From Enterobacteriaceae endosymbiont of Donacia thalassina (lineage in GTDB: Bacteria > Pseudomonadota > Gammaproteobacteria > Enterobacterales > Enterobacteriaceae): a stretch of 64,000 bases of DNA. Positions 45,712-56,396 of the stretch are shown one piece after another (positions within the stretch are counted from its first letter, which is position 1; each line of letters starts with the position of its first letter). The notes below the pieces were generated by a model that was not told the origin of the DNA, ran no database searches, and was given only the letters and a program-made list of their open reading frames with translations. Position numbers and translations under genes: made by a program. The stretch spans positions 188,233 to 252,232 of the forward strand of contig NZ_CP046188.1 of the NCBI RefSeq assembly GCF_012568245.1. Direction: 5' to 3'.

Positions 45712-47017
45712 AAAAATTATCTTTTTCAGATATAGTAGCTTTACCCTCTTTAGTAATTAATTTATTTTCTAATTCTGCAATTAGTGTTTTATTATAAAAT
45801 AGTAATGGAATTTGTTCTCTTTTCCATTTAGGAATGGATAATTTTTTCCATATACTATTAATATTTTTTTTAGTTTTAATATTATTAAAATAATATTTAC
45901 CTAAAACATTAAATTTTACATATATAGTTTCATTATATTTAGGTTGTCTAATATATATCGATTCTTTTTTATAATTAAAATTAATATATAATATTACTAA
46001 TTTCCCTAATTTATTAGGTAAAATTAAAGGAGTTATTAAATTATTCCAAATTAAAATAGTATTTTTTAAATCAGGAAAATATTTTATACAATATAAATAA
46101 TTTTTATATTTTCGAATAATATACTCCCCTACTTTAATTTGAGGGTTGTTATTTTTTTTACAACAAATAATTTCATCCCATATAATGGATAATATTTTTC
46201 TAGAAGGCATATAATAATATTTATTATATTCTATCCATTTTCTAATAATAAAATTTCTTTTTATAATACTATAATTATATAATGGTTGAATAAATAAACT
46301 ATTATTTTTTTGTATTAATTTATTTAATATTGGATTTATTAAATTTGTTAATAATTCTTCCTGTTCTTTATAATTTTTTATTGCTTTAATAACTGATTTT
46401 TTAAAAAAAGGCCATCTATTAGTTATTTTTGGTAAAATAATATTACGTAAAAAATTACGATCATATTTTATATTTTTATTACTCGGGTCTTCTATCCATG
46501 TTAATTTTTTTTTTATAGCATAATTAATTATTTTTTTTTTATTTATTTCAATTAATGGACGAAATAATATTAGATTATTAAAAATCTTAATTTTAGATAT
46601 CCCAGATAAACCTTTTGGTCCACTTCCTCTCTTTAAAAATAAAAAAAAGTTTTCACATTGATCATCTAAATGATGAGCAGTTACTAAAATTTCATTTTTA
46701 TAAATAATATTTTGAAATATTTCATATCTTTTTTTACGAGCATATTGTTCTATATTTTTTTTTATTTTAAAATTTATATTTTTATAAAAAAAGGGGATAT
46801 TCCATTTTTTACATTGTGAAAAACAAGTTTTTAACCAATTATTTGATTCATAATTTAAATTATGATTAATATGTATAGCTCTTAATAAAAGAGGATGTTT
46901 TTTTCTTAATTTAAATAAATTATATAATAACACTGTAGAATCTATACCTCCACTATATGCTATTAATATTTTTTTAAATTTATATAACATTATCTGTATT
47001 TTTTTTTCTATTAACAT
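45686..47017 (-). CDS. tilS: tRNA(Ile)-lysidine synthetase
   Basis: TilS attaches lysine to C34 of tRNA-Ile2, changing its identity from Met to Ile and its codon from AUG to AUA. The 443 residues compare with 432 in E. coli. The PP-loop is SGGIDST (22-28). Other signatures are TAHHLDDQCENFFLFLKRGS, GLSGI, and IEDPSNKNIKYDRNFLRN; the C-terminal domain KLSIPKWKREQIPLLFY is complete. ATG at 46990 (Met10) is an alternative start that would fit the family almost equally well. The substrate tRNA gene is at 12166-12238. AUA is a frequent codon in this genome, so the enzyme should be essential. Confidence 0.96.
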   Translation of the reverse strand: MLIEKKIQIMLYKFKKILIAYSGGIDSTVLLYNLFKLRKKHPLLLRAIHINHNLNYESNNWLKTCFSQCKKWNIPFFYKNINFKIKKNIEQYARKKRYEIFQNIIYKNEILVTAHHLDDQCENFFLFLKRGSGPKGLSGISKIKIFNNLILFRPLIEINKKKIINYAIKKKLTWIEDPSNKNIKYDRNFLRNIILPKITNRWPFFKKSVIKAIKNYKEQEELLTNLINPILNKLIQKNNSLFIQPLYNYSIIKRNFIIRKWIEYNKYYYMPSRKILSIIWDEIICCKKNNNPQIKVGEYIIRKYKNYLYCIKYFPDLKNTILIWNNLITPLILPNKLGKLVILYINFNYKKESIYIRQPKYNETIYVKFNVLGKYYFNNIKTKKNINSIWKKLSIPKWKREQIPLLFYNKTLIAELENKLITKEGKATISEKDNFFIFWNKIY

Positions 47018-47056
47018 ATTTAAATACTTTTTTAAATTAAATTTAAATAATAAATT

Positions 47057-50000
47057 TTAATTAAATTCTAATTTAATATTATTATTATCATTCAATAAAG
47101 AAATAAACTTATCAAAATCATTTTCATCATTATAAATGAAATAAGATTTATTATAATAAATTCTATTTTTAATACCTAAATTTTCATAAAAAAAATATAT
47201 TTGTATATTTTTTTTATTTTTTTTTTTTTTTAAAAACAAAAATTTTTTTAAATTTTTAAAAAATAATATATTTTGTAAAATTTTTTTATTTATAAAAATA
47301 ATATTTATATTATTTAAATATTTATCTCTAGCTATCGTAATATTCATAATACTATTAGCATTACATATAAATAATTTTAATAAATTGTTAAAATATAATA
47401 TACCATTTATAAGAATAATATTATTTAATATAACAATATTATTTTTATTATTTATAATATCTAATGACAAATGCACTTCAATAATATTGGAACTATCATC
47501 TAAATTAAAAGATAAATATTTTTCTTTTTTTTTATTATAAAAAGTACGTATATTACTAATAATACCTCCTATTGTTATCCTTATAGGTAATTTACTATTT
47601 TTTTTATAATTTCTTAAAATATTTTTTATGTTATTTTCTTTTGTATAGAACAAAATTTCTTTTAAATATCCATTTAATGGATGTTCTGTTAAATAACAAC
47701 CTAAAATATTTTTTTCTTTTATAAGAATATCTTTTTTGGCCCAAAATAAATTTATATCATTATGAATATATTCATTATCTTTTAATAATATTTTATTATT
47801 TTCATTAAAAAAATTTATTTGACCTGTTTGTTTTTCTTCTAAATATTTATTAATAATTTTTATAATTTTTTCTAAATAATTTATTAATAATCCTCTGTTA
47901 AAATTAAAGCAATCTAATGATCCAGATAATATTAAAACTTCCATAATTCTTTTATTTATTTTTTTAAAATTTATTTTAGTAAAAAAATCAAATATAGATT
48001 TAAAATAACCTTTTTGTTTTCTAGCATTAAGTATATTATAAGCTTGTTGTTCACCAATACCTTTAATAGCTCCTAATCCATATATAATATTATTATATTT
48101 ATCAACATGAAATTTATATAAACTATTATTAATATTAGGTGGTAAAACATTAATTTTTAAATTCTTACATTCATTAATTAAAGAAATAGTTTTATTTGTA
48201 TTATCCATTTCTGATGTTAAAACAGCTGCCATAAATTCAGCAGGATAATATAATTTTAACCATAAAGTTTGATAAGATATTAAAGCATATCCAGCAGAAT
48301 GAGATTTATTAAATCCATAAGAAGCAAATTTTTCTAAATAATCAAAAATTTTCATAGATAAAATATTATTAATTTTTAATTTATTTGAACCATATAAAAA
48401 ACGTTTTCTTTGTCGTCCCATTTCTTTATGTTGTTTTTTACTTATTACTCTTCTTAAAATATCTGCCTCTCCTAAACTATAACCTGCTAATACTTGAGCT
48501 ATTTTCATTACCTGTTCTTGATATAAAATAATTCCATATGTAGACTGTAATATTGGTTTTAATTTTTCATGTTGCCAATTTTTATCAGGATATGAAATAA
48601 TTTCTTTACCATGCTTTCTATTAATAAAATTTTCAACCATACCTGATTGTAAAGGTCCTGGTCTAAATAGTGCTAGTAATGCTATTAAATCTTCAAAATT
48701 ATCTGGTTTTAATTGTTTAATAAGTTCTTTAATACCTCTCGATTCTAATTGGAATATACCTAGGGTTTGCGCAGTTTGTAAAAAATAAAAAATTCGAGTA
48801 TCATCTAGTTTTAGATTATTAATATTAACTAATTTTTTATTATTTTTAATTAATTTTTTATTAATCATATTTAAAGCATGATTAATTACAGTTAAGGTTC
48901 TTAATCCTAAAAAATCAAATTTTACTAAACCAATATCTTCTATATCATTTTTATCAAATTGTGTAACTATATTTTCTCCATTATAATCACAATATATGGT
49001 TGTATATTTTATAATATCCTCAGGTGAAATAACAACACCTCCAGCATGTTTACCAACATTTTTTATTGTACCTTCTAATTTTAAAGAAGTATGTACCAAT
49101 TCTCTAATATTAGTATCTGATTGATATAAATTAGATAATTTTTTATTATTCATAAATGCTTTTTTTAAATTAATACCTAAATCAAAAGGAATTAATTTTG
49201 AAATACGATTAATAAAATCGTATGGATAACCTAAAACTCTACCTACATCTCTTATAACAGATTTTGCCGTCATAGTTCCAAATGTTATAATTTGAAATAC
49301 TGATTCTTTCCCATATATTTTTTTTACATGATTAATTACTAAGTCACGTTTTTCCATACAAAAATCAATATCAAAATCTGGTAAAGATATTCTTTCTGTA
49401 TTTAAAAATCTTTCAAAAATTAAATCAAATTTTATTGGATCTAGATTAGTAATACCTAGAACATAAGATACTAATGAACCTGCCCCAGAACCTCTTGCTG
49501 GTCCTACAGGTATATTATGATCTTTTGCCCACTGAACAAATTCCATAACTATAAGAAAATAACTAGGAAATCCCATTTTATTTATAATATTTAATTCATG
49601 ATTTAATCTTTTTTTATATATATTTTTTTTTATTTTAAACAAATTTAATTCTGGATATAATTTTTTTAATTTTTTTTCTAAACCTATATAAGATTTTTTA
49701 ATAATATATTTTTCTGGTGTTATATTTTTTTTTATATAAAATTTAGGTAAAAAATATTGACCAAATGATAAAAAAACATTACATCTTTTCGCTATTTCTA
49801 CACTATTCTGTAGTGCTTCAGGAATATCTCGAAATAAAAAACACATTTCTTCTGTATTTTTTAAAAATTGTTCTTTACTATAATTAGATTTTTTATAACT
49901 TTTATTTAAATTATATCCCTTATTAATTGCCACTCTAATTTCATGTGGATAAAAATCTTTTTTATTTAAAAAACGTACATTATTTGTAGCAACTATAGGA

Positions 50001-50590
50001 ATATTAAAATAATTAGATAAATTTAATATATAATTAATATAATTTTCTTCATAATTACAATTAATTCTAGTTATTTCAAAATAAAAACAATTATAAAAAT
50101 AATTTTTAAAAAATTTAATTATTTTATTTACTAAAAAAAAATTTTTTTTTAAAAAATTTTTACCTATTTCTCCTTCTAATCCTCCAGATAATATAATTAA
50201 TCCTTCATTGTACTTCTTAAGTAATTTATAAGTTATGGTTGGTCCTAAATCATTATTATAACCAGATTTATAAGCATAAAAAATTAATAATTTAATATTT
50301 TGTAAACCAATATTATTCATTGCTAAGATAGTTAGCATTGAATATTTATTAGAATTAATATTTTCAAAATTTTTAATTTTTAAATCAACTCCAATAATAG
50401 CTTTTAATCCTAATTTATTAGCAAGTTTATAAAATTTTATTAAACTAAATATATTATTAAAATCAGTAATAGCTATTGCTGGCATATCTAATAATAAACT
50501 TTTTTTTAAAATTTGTTTAATTTTAGCAAGACCATCCTTAATAGAATAATCACTACGTACATGTAAATGAATAAATTTAGGATAATTCAT
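47057..50590 (-). CDS. dnaE: DNA polymerase III alpha subunit
   Basis: DnaE is the replicative polymerase. I start at 50590 (1177 residues; 1160 in E. coli) because MNYPKFIHLHVRSDYS matches the family N-terminus and its ATG overlaps the fabZ TGA as ATGA, a typical coupling junction. An in-frame ATG at 50617 would add nine residues inside fabZ. The PHP domain comes first (about 1-280). The polymerase core carries the catalytic aspartates in LPDFDIDFCMEKRD and FDFLGLRTLTVI. GPARGSGAGSLVSY and FNKSHSAGYALISYQTLWLK follow, then the OB-fold and a divergent C-terminus. accA and rnhB, which flank dnaE in E. coli, are absent. Confidence 0.97.
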   Translation of the reverse strand: MNYPKFIHLHVRSDYSIKDGLAKIKQILKKSLLLDMPAIAITDFNNIFSLIKFYKLANKLGLKAIIGVDLKIKNFENINSNKYSMLTILAMNNIGLQNIKLLIFYAYKSGYNNDLGPTITYKLLKKYNEGLIILSGGLEGEIGKNFLKKNFFLVNKIIKFFKNYFYNCFYFEITRINCNYEENYINYILNLSNYFNIPIVATNNVRFLNKKDFYPHEIRVAINKGYNLNKSYKKSNYSKEQFLKNTEEMCFLFRDIPEALQNSVEIAKRCNVFLSFGQYFLPKFYIKKNITPEKYIIKKSYIGLEKKLKKLYPELNLFKIKKNIYKKRLNHELNIINKMGFPSYFLIVMEFVQWAKDHNIPVGPARGSGAGSLVSYVLGITNLDPIKFDLIFERFLNTERISLPDFDIDFCMEKRDLVINHVKKIYGKESVFQIITFGTMTAKSVIRDVGRVLGYPYDFINRISKLIPFDLGINLKKAFMNNKKLSNLYQSDTNIRELVHTSLKLEGTIKNVGKHAGGVVISPEDIIKYTTIYCDYNGENIVTQFDKNDIEDIGLVKFDFLGLRTLTVINHALNMINKKLIKNNKKLVNINNLKLDDTRIFYFLQTAQTLGIFQLESRGIKELIKQLKPDNFEDLIALLALFRPGPLQSGMVENFINRKHGKEIISYPDKNWQHEKLKPILQSTYGIILYQEQVMKIAQVLAGYSLGEADILRRVISKKQHKEMGRQRKRFLYGSNKLKINNILSMKIFDYLEKFASYGFNKSHSAGYALISYQTLWLKLYYPAEFMAAVLTSEMDNTNKTISLINECKNLKINVLPPNINNSLYKFHVDKYNNIIYGLGAIKGIGEQQAYNILNARKQKGYFKSIFDFFTKINFKKINKRIMEVLILSGSLDCFNFNRGLLINYLEKIIKIINKYLEEKQTGQINFFNENNKILLKDNEYIHNDINLFWAKKDILIKEKNILGCYLTEHPLNGYLKEILFYTKENNIKNILRNYKKNSKLPIRITIGGIISNIRTFYNKKKEKYLSFNLDDSSNIIEVHLSLDIINNKNNIVILNNIILINGILYFNNLLKLFICNANSIMNITIARDKYLNNINIIFINKKILQNILFFKNLKKFLFLKKKKNKKNIQIYFFYENLGIKNRIYYNKSYFIYNDENDFDKFISLLNDNNNIKLEFN

Positions 50591-51036
50591 ATTTTTGATT
50601 TTAAAATTTTTATACACATAATTTTTGACTCACAAATAATTTTATTATTAATTTTTGCTATACTATTAAAAAAAATTAAAGATTTTTTTTGTTTTTCTAA
50701 AATACTTTCTATTATTATTTGATCTCCAGGAAAAGCTGGATTTTTAAAACGAGCTTTATCAATACCAGCGAGATAATATATTATTTTTTTTTTTGATTTT
50801 TCATAATTTGTACTTTTATATAATAAAAGATTTGTAGTTTGTATCATAGATTCTAATAATAATACTCCTGGATAAATTGGATTTTTAGGAAAATGACCCT
50901 TAAAATAAGGTTCATTTAGAGAAATATTTTTTATAGCATTTAAAAATTTAAATTTTTTAAATGCTATAATTTGATCTACTAAAACAAAGGGATATCTATG
51001 TGGTAAAATAGATAAAATTTCATTAGTATTTAACAT
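50587..51036 (-). CDS. fabZ: 3-hydroxyacyl-ACP dehydratase FabZ
   Basis: FabZ is the hotdog-fold dehydratase of fatty acid elongation. The 149 residues compare with 151 in E. coli. The active-site His48 is in GHFPKNPIYPG and Glu62 in LLLESM; LPHRYPFVLVD (11-21) opens the domain and FKNPAFPGDQI is conserved. It overlaps dnaE by four bases. In E. coli fabZ lies between lpxD and lpxA within the lipid A cluster; lpxD, lpxA, lpxB and rnhB are all missing here, leaving skp-fabZ-dnaE. Fatty acid synthesis therefore appears to persist without the adjacent lipid A genes. Confidence 0.97.
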   Translation of the reverse strand: MLNTNEILSILPHRYPFVLVDQIIAFKKFKFLNAIKNISLNEPYFKGHFPKNPIYPGVLLLESMIQTTNLLLYKSTNYEKSKKKIIYYLAGIDKARFKNPAFPGDQIIIESILEKQKKSLIFFNSIAKINNKIICESKIMCIKILKSKI

Positions 51037-51115
51037 ATAATTTTAATTATTATTTATAATAAATATAAATTTATTATATAATTTTTCTATAATTAATCTA
51101 TTTAAAATTTATTTA

Positions 51116-51634
51116 TTAAATAATTAAAACATTATTTTGTTCATTTGCTAAATCAATAATATCATTTGTTATATCTTTAACATTTTTAATATAAGCTATA
51201 TTAGAAGTATCTAATACAAGATTATATTTACCTTTTTCTGCAATAATATTAATTAAATTATATATAAAAATTAATATTTTATTACGTGCTTGTTCTTGTT
51301 TTTGATTATTTTTTTTTGTAAAATATGATATTTTTTGTAATAAAATTTTTTTATCATATATAATTTCTTTTTTTATTTGTTCTTTATCATTTTTTGATAA
51401 TTTTTTATTTTCTAATTTTTTTATTTTAGATAAAAATAATTTTTTCATTTTTTCTATTTTTAGAAAATTTGAATGTAATTCTTTTTCTAATTCTTTAGAA
51501 ATCTTTTTTTTTTGAGGTATAGTATAAAAAATTTTTGCAATATTTATTATTGCTATTTTAGGACAACAATAAGCATTATTAAATGGAATAATAAAAATCA
51601 TTATTAACAATATATTTTTTAATAAATATTTCAT
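51116..51634 (-). CDS. skp: Periplasmic chaperone Skp
   Basis: Skp is a trimeric periplasmic holdase that carries unfolded outer-membrane proteins to BamA. The 172 residues compare with 161 in E. coli. An N-terminal signal peptide (about 1-22) is followed by KIAIINIAKIFYTIPQKKK, the trimer-forming start of the mature protein. Long charged helices (about 45-120) form the tentacles, and the segment LVLDTSNIAYIKNVKDITNDI matches the E. coli C-terminus. It keeps the position immediately after bamA, with a GGAGT ribosome site in the 32-base gap. Confidence 0.93.
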   Translation of the reverse strand: MKYLLKNILLIMIFIIPFNNAYCCPKIAIINIAKIFYTIPQKKKISKELEKELHSNFLKIEKMKKLFLSKIKKLENKKLSKNDKEQIKKEIIYDKKILLQKISYFTKKNNQKQEQARNKILIFIYNLINIIAEKGKYNLVLDTSNIAYIKNVKDITNDIIDLANEQNNVLII

Positions 51635-51666
51635 ATAAAAATGTACTCCTTTTTTTTAAAATAAAA

Positions 51667-54156
51667 TTACCATCTTTTTGAAAAATTAAATTGAAAAAAT
51701 TGAATTTTATCTGTTTGATATGTTTGAAATGGATATGCAAAAGATATAGTTATATCTCCAAATGGAGTATGAAATTGAAATGATAAACCTATTGAAGATC
51801 TAATTTGTGAAAAAATATTAAAATTTGGAATTTTATACAATTTAAATAAATAATTATTTTTCCATGAAGTATCTATTAAATTACCAATATCTAAAAAAAT
51901 AGAAGATCTTATTTGATTTATATATTTACTATCTAAAAATGAAATAGGCATTATTAATTCATTATTTATATTAAATAAAACATTACCTCCAATTGCATTA
52001 TTGGATAAACAAATAGTTTTTCCATTATTACAATGGTATTTTTTTGAAGAAAAATATACTCCTTTAGGACCAATACTATTGGTTTGAAAACCTCTAATTG
52101 TATTAGAACCTCCTAAATAAAAATTTTTATAAAAAGGATATTTACCTCCTAAAAATCCATTTCCATAACCAAAATTACTTTTAAATAAAAATATTAAAGG
52201 ATTATTTTTAAATAAATTTTTAAATATTTTAAATTGTAAAGGAATATATCTTGAATAATTAAAATTAATTTTATAATTACGATTTTTACTATACCAAGGA
52301 ATAGAAAAATATGTATTAATAGAACTTAATATACCATCTGATGGTATATTAAAATTTTTTAAATTACTATATAAAAAAGTATAATTAATTATAAATTCAT
52401 CTAATACATAATTATTATGTAATTTATTATATATTTTATATCCTATATATCTAAGATAATTCCATAAAGATAATTGTGGTTCAATATTACTAATATTATT
52501 TTGTATAAATCCAATACTATTAGTTAATATTGAATTATCATTTATAGGAAATTTTAAAATTCCAAAAAAACCTTTATTCTTATTTATATAATTATAAAAA
52601 AAATTATCATCTTCGTTAATTGTATTTAGAAATATTTTTATACCAGCATTAATTTTTTTAAAAAAGATATGATTTTTCATTATAAAAAATTCTAGATAAG
52701 AATGATAAAAATCTTTATTAAAATTAATATCTATATCATAACCAGTACCGATAAAATTATTTTGTTTTAAAATAGTATTAAATCCTAATAAACCTCCTTT
52801 AATCATTCCTAATCCTGATTTTAAAGATCCTTCATTTTTTTCATCTACCTGATATATTATATCTACTGTATTATTTAAATCATTATTTTTATGTAAAAAA
52901 ATTTCTACTTTATTGAAATATCCTAAAGAATATAATCTTTCTTGAGTTTTTTTTATTAATTCAATATTAATTGGATTACCTTCAATTTGTAATAATTCAT
53001 TTCGTAAAATATAATCTTGGGTAAAATGATTTCCTAAAAAATTAATTTTTCTTACATAATATTTATGATTAGTTTTAATTTTAAAAATTATATCTATTTT
53101 ATTATTTTTTTCATCTAAAATATTTTTTATTAAAATTTGAGGTGTTAAGAATCCATTTTTTCCTAAAAAATTTTTTATTTTATATTTTAATTCTATTATT
53201 TTAGAATTTTGATAAATTTTTCCGGGTATAATATTAATTATATTTTTAATATATTGAAAATATTTTTTTTTATCAATATCGATTATAATTTTATTATAAA
53301 AAAATTTTTTGTTTTCTTTAATTTTTATTATTAAATAAATATTTTTTTTATCATATGATAAATTTTGTATAATATTTTTAATTTGAAATTTTACATATCC
53401 ATTATTTATATAAAAATTTTTTAATTTATTTAAAATTTTAATAATAAAATTAATTTTATATTTTTTTTTTTTTGAAAAAATAAATAAAAAATTATTATTT
53501 ATTTTCAAATAATTTAATAAAAATTTGGTTGTATAAAAATTATTACCGATAATATCAATTTTATTTATTTTTGTAAAATTATCTTCTTTAAAAATTATTA
53601 AAATATCAATTTTATTATTTATATTTTTTTTAATTTTTATTGTAATATATGAAGATAACATAGAATATTTTAAAAATAATAATTCTATATTTTTTCTAAA
53701 AAAAAATAATACATTATTATTTAATATTTTACCTTTTTTTATTTGCAATTGATTTAATAAAAAATTAATAAAATTATTATCAATAATTTTATTACCTTTA
53801 ATAATTATATTATTAATAATAGGTTTTTCCATAACTTTTATAAAAATAAAATTTTTATTTTGAAAAACATTAATATTATTAACCATATTAGTAATAAATA
53901 ATAAGTGCATTAAATTAGATATTTCTTTTAAAGAAATACAATTTTTTGTATTTATATATGAATATATTTTAATATCTTTAATTTTTATTTTATTAAGACC
54001 AAAAAATATTATATTTTTAATACAATATTTTTTTTTTTTTAAAATAGCAGCACAACACATATGATGTGTATTAAAAATTAATAAAAAAACAAGAATATAT
54101 TTATAATACTTAATATTTTTTAAAAAATATTTTTTTTTAAAACTGTTTAAAATCAT
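51667..54156 (-). CDS. bamA: Outer-membrane protein assembly factor BamA
   Basis: BamA inserts beta-barrel proteins into the outer membrane. The 829 residues compare with 810 in E. coli. A signal peptide with a long basic N-region (about 1-37) is followed by five POTRA repeats (to about 430; the last includes NFTQDYILRNELLQIEG-like sequence and RLYSLGYFNKVEI). The C-terminal 16-strand barrel has the conserved loop 6 GGSNTIRGF, the Omp85 family hallmark VRGF/IRGF, and ends in aromatic FNFSKRW. The 5' end overlaps rseP by 20 bases. The presence of BamA, Skp and DegP implies a real outer membrane with porin-type proteins. Confidence 0.96.
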   Translation of the reverse strand: MILNSFKKKYFLKNIKYYKYILVFLLIFNTHHMCCAAILKKKKYCIKNIIFFGLNKIKIKDIKIYSYINTKNCISLKEISNLMHLLFITNMVNNINVFQNKNFIFIKVMEKPIINNIIIKGNKIIDNNFINFLLNQLQIKKGKILNNNVLFFFRKNIELLFLKYSMLSSYITIKIKKNINNKIDILIIFKEDNFTKINKIDIIGNNFYTTKFLLNYLKINNNFLFIFSKKKKYKINFIIKILNKLKNFYINNGYVKFQIKNIIQNLSYDKKNIYLIIKIKENKKFFYNKIIIDIDKKKYFQYIKNIINIIPGKIYQNSKIIELKYKIKNFLGKNGFLTPQILIKNILDEKNNKIDIIFKIKTNHKYYVRKINFLGNHFTQDYILRNELLQIEGNPINIELIKKTQERLYSLGYFNKVEIFLHKNNDLNNTVDIIYQVDEKNEGSLKSGLGMIKGGLLGFNTILKQNNFIGTGYDIDINFNKDFYHSYLEFFIMKNHIFFKKINAGIKIFLNTINEDDNFFYNYINKNKGFFGILKFPINDNSILTNSIGFIQNNISNIEPQLSLWNYLRYIGYKIYNKLHNNYVLDEFIINYTFLYSNLKNFNIPSDGILSSINTYFSIPWYSKNRNYKINFNYSRYIPLQFKIFKNLFKNNPLIFLFKSNFGYGNGFLGGKYPFYKNFYLGGSNTIRGFQTNSIGPKGVYFSSKKYHCNNGKTICLSNNAIGGNVLFNINNELIMPISFLDSKYINQIRSSIFLDIGNLIDTSWKNNYLFKLYKIPNFNIFSQIRSSIGLSFQFHTPFGDITISFAYPFQTYQTDKIQFFQFNFSKRW

Positions 54157-55498
54157 TTATTAATGTAAACCCCATCATTATGATTAAAATAATTATACTA
54201 ATAATATATATTAATTGTTTAAAATGATATGATAATTTTGTACCAATAATTTTTTCGTAAATTAAAAATAATAATTGTCCACCATCTAAAATTGGAATAG
54301 GAAATAAATTAATTAAACTTAAATTAATATTTATTAAAGCTAAAAACATAAAATAATAAATAAAATTTTTACGAATTAAAATACTCGCAATATGTCCTAT
54401 CGAAAGAGGACCATTTAATTTATAAATATTTTTTTTATTATGAAATAAGTAAATAAATGAATTTAAAATTAATTTTATTGATTTTAGAGTTTCTTTAATA
54501 GCTTTTTCTAATGATTTAATAAAATTTAACTTATATATACATATTGAAGTATCTTTAATATTTTTAATTTGAGGTAAAAAACCTAAAAAATTATTTTTTT
54601 TAAATTTATTAAAAGTATTTAAAATACTAATATTTATATTTTTTTGTTTTCTTTTTATATTCATATGAATAATTTTATTTTTATTATTATAAATGATTTT
54701 TTGAAAGTTATACCAATCAATAAATTTTTTTCCTTCAATACTAATAATTTTATCACCAATACATAATTTTGATTTTTCTGCTGGTGATCCAGGTAATATA
54801 TAAGTAATAATAGGATTAATTTTTAATCCTTTAGGTATAATACCTAACATTAATATTAAATTTTTTTCTTTTGAAAATTTAATAAAATTATTATCAATAT
54901 TTATTTTTTTATTCATAATTAAATTAGAATTTGTTTTATTATTTTCTAAATTTATTTGATGATTTATATTACTATGTTTAATTAATTCTAAATTTAAAAA
55001 AATCCAATTATTACTATTAATATTATTAATTTTTTTAATTTCTAAGTTAGGTTTTAATCTAATTAAATTAGCAATTGAAACATAATTAATTTCATTAATA
55101 ATATTTCTTTTTATAGGTAAACCTATAAAAAAAATTATCCAATAAATAAATATTGCAAAAATAATATTTGCAAGTGGACCACCTAAAATAATTAATAATT
55201 GTTTAAAAAAATTTATCTGATTAAGAAATAATAATTTAAACTTTTTTATATATTTTATATTATTTTTTGTAATTACATCAGGTATTTTTACATAACCACC
55301 AAATGGTACTAATCTTAGTATATAATTTGTTCCATATTTATCACGATATTGAAAAATTTTTTTACCAAAACCTAAAGAAAAACATTCTACATAAATATTA
55401 AATAATCGTGCTATATAAAAATGTCCGTATTCATGAATTATAACTAAACTACTTATAGTTATAATAAATATTATGATATCATATAAAATATTAATCAA
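54137..55498 (-). CDS. rseP: Site-2 intramembrane zinc protease RseP
   Basis: RseP cleaves within membranes, releasing sigma-E by cutting RseA and clearing signal-peptide remnants in E. coli. The 453 residues compare with 450. The zinc motif HEYGH has His22, Glu23 and His26 at the same positions as E. coli, and the third ligand Asp405 is in PILDGGQLL. Four membrane segments and two central PDZ domains (the second around ILPGSPAEKSKLCIGDKIISI) are present. It lies between uppS and bamA as in E. coli, except that cdsA has been removed. Without proof of rpoE or rseA, its role here may be signal-peptide clearance. Confidence 0.95.
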   Translation of the reverse strand: MINILYDIIIFIITISSLVIIHEYGHFYIARLFNIYVECFSLGFGKKIFQYRDKYGTNYILRLVPFGGYVKIPDVITKNNIKYIKKFKLLFLNQINFFKQLLIILGGPLANIIFAIFIYWIIFFIGLPIKRNIINEINYVSIANLIRLKPNLEIKKINNINSNNWIFLNLELIKHSNINHQINLENNKTNSNLIMNKKINIDNNFIKFSKEKNLILMLGIIPKGLKINPIITYILPGSPAEKSKLCIGDKIISIEGKKFIDWYNFQKIIYNNKNKIIHMNIKRKQKNINISILNTFNKFKKNNFLGFLPQIKNIKDTSICIYKLNFIKSLEKAIKETLKSIKLILNSFIYLFHNKKNIYKLNGPLSIGHIASILIRKNFIYYFMFLALININLSLINLFPIPILDGGQLLFLIYEKIIGTKLSYHFKQLIYIISIIILIIMMGFTLINDFKQF

Positions 55499-55589
55499 AA
55501 TTTTACTCCTAAAATTAGTATTAATTAATACAAATAATAATAAAATTTTTTAGAAAAAAATTTAAAATAATTTATAATTAAAATTATAT

Positions 55590-56324
55590 TTAATCTCCTC
55601 CAAAACGACGAGTTCTTTTTATAAAAATATTTAACGCTTTTTTAAAATCTTTTTTATTAAAATCAGGCCATAATTTTTTAGTAAAATATAATTCTGAATA
55701 TGCAATTTGCCAAATTAAAAAATTACTTATACGATATTCACCTCCAGTTCTAATAACTAAATCTATAGGGAAAATGTCATTAAGACAAATATAATTATTT
55801 ATTATACTTTCATTAATATCTTTAGGATTTAATAAACCTTGATAAACTTTTAAAGCAACTTTTTTTACACTATTTACGATATCCCAACGACCACCATAAT
55901 TAGCAGCTATATTTAATAATAATTTATTATTATTTTTTGTTAAATTTTCTGCTTTAATAATAGCCTTTTGTAAGGAAAAATTAAATTTTTTTGTATTACC
56001 AATAATTTTTAAACGTATTTTTTTATTTTTTAAATTTATAGTTTCAGTATTTAAAATTTCTTTAAATAAATCCATTAAAAATTTTACTTCATTATTAGAT
56101 CTTTTCCAATTTTCACTACTAAAAGCATATAAAGTTAATACTTTAATATTATATTTTAATGATAAACCAATTATTTTTTTTACAGTTTTTGCTCCTTCTC
56201 TATGACCTAAAAATTTTAATTTTTTATTTTTTTTAGCCCATCTTCTATTACCATCCATAATAATAGCAATATGATTTGGATAAGAAGTAAGATTTTTTTT
56301 TTTACTAATTCTATTGATTTTCAT
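55590..56324 (-). CDS. uppS: Undecaprenyl diphosphate synthase
   Basis: UppS is the cis-prenyltransferase that makes the C55 lipid carrier for peptidoglycan from farnesyl diphosphate and isopentenyl diphosphate. The 244 residues compare with 253 in E. coli. The catalytic Asp24 lies in IAIIMDGNRRWAKK, and further signatures are GHREGAK, LYAFSSENWKR, NIAANYGGRWDIV, and the C-terminal LVIRTGGEYRISNFLIWQIAY. The neighbouring dxr and cdsA genes of the E. coli cluster are missing, leaving short gaps of 72 and 91 bases. Its retention suggests that peptidoglycan is still made. Confidence 0.97.
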   Translation of the reverse strand: MKINRISKKKNLTSYPNHIAIIMDGNRRWAKKNKKLKFLGHREGAKTVKKIIGLSLKYNIKVLTLYAFSSENWKRSNNEVKFLMDLFKEILNTETINLKNKKIRLKIIGNTKKFNFSLQKAIIKAENLTKNNNKLLLNIAANYGGRWDIVNSVKKVALKVYQGLLNPKDINESIINNYICLNDIFPIDLVIRTGGEYRISNFLIWQIAYSELYFTKKLWPDFNKKDFKKALNIFIKRTRRFGGD

Positions 56325-56396
56325 TTTTTTAAAATTTAAATTTTTATTTAATAATTAATAAATAAAAATTTAAAAATTTTCTTTAAATTTTAATTA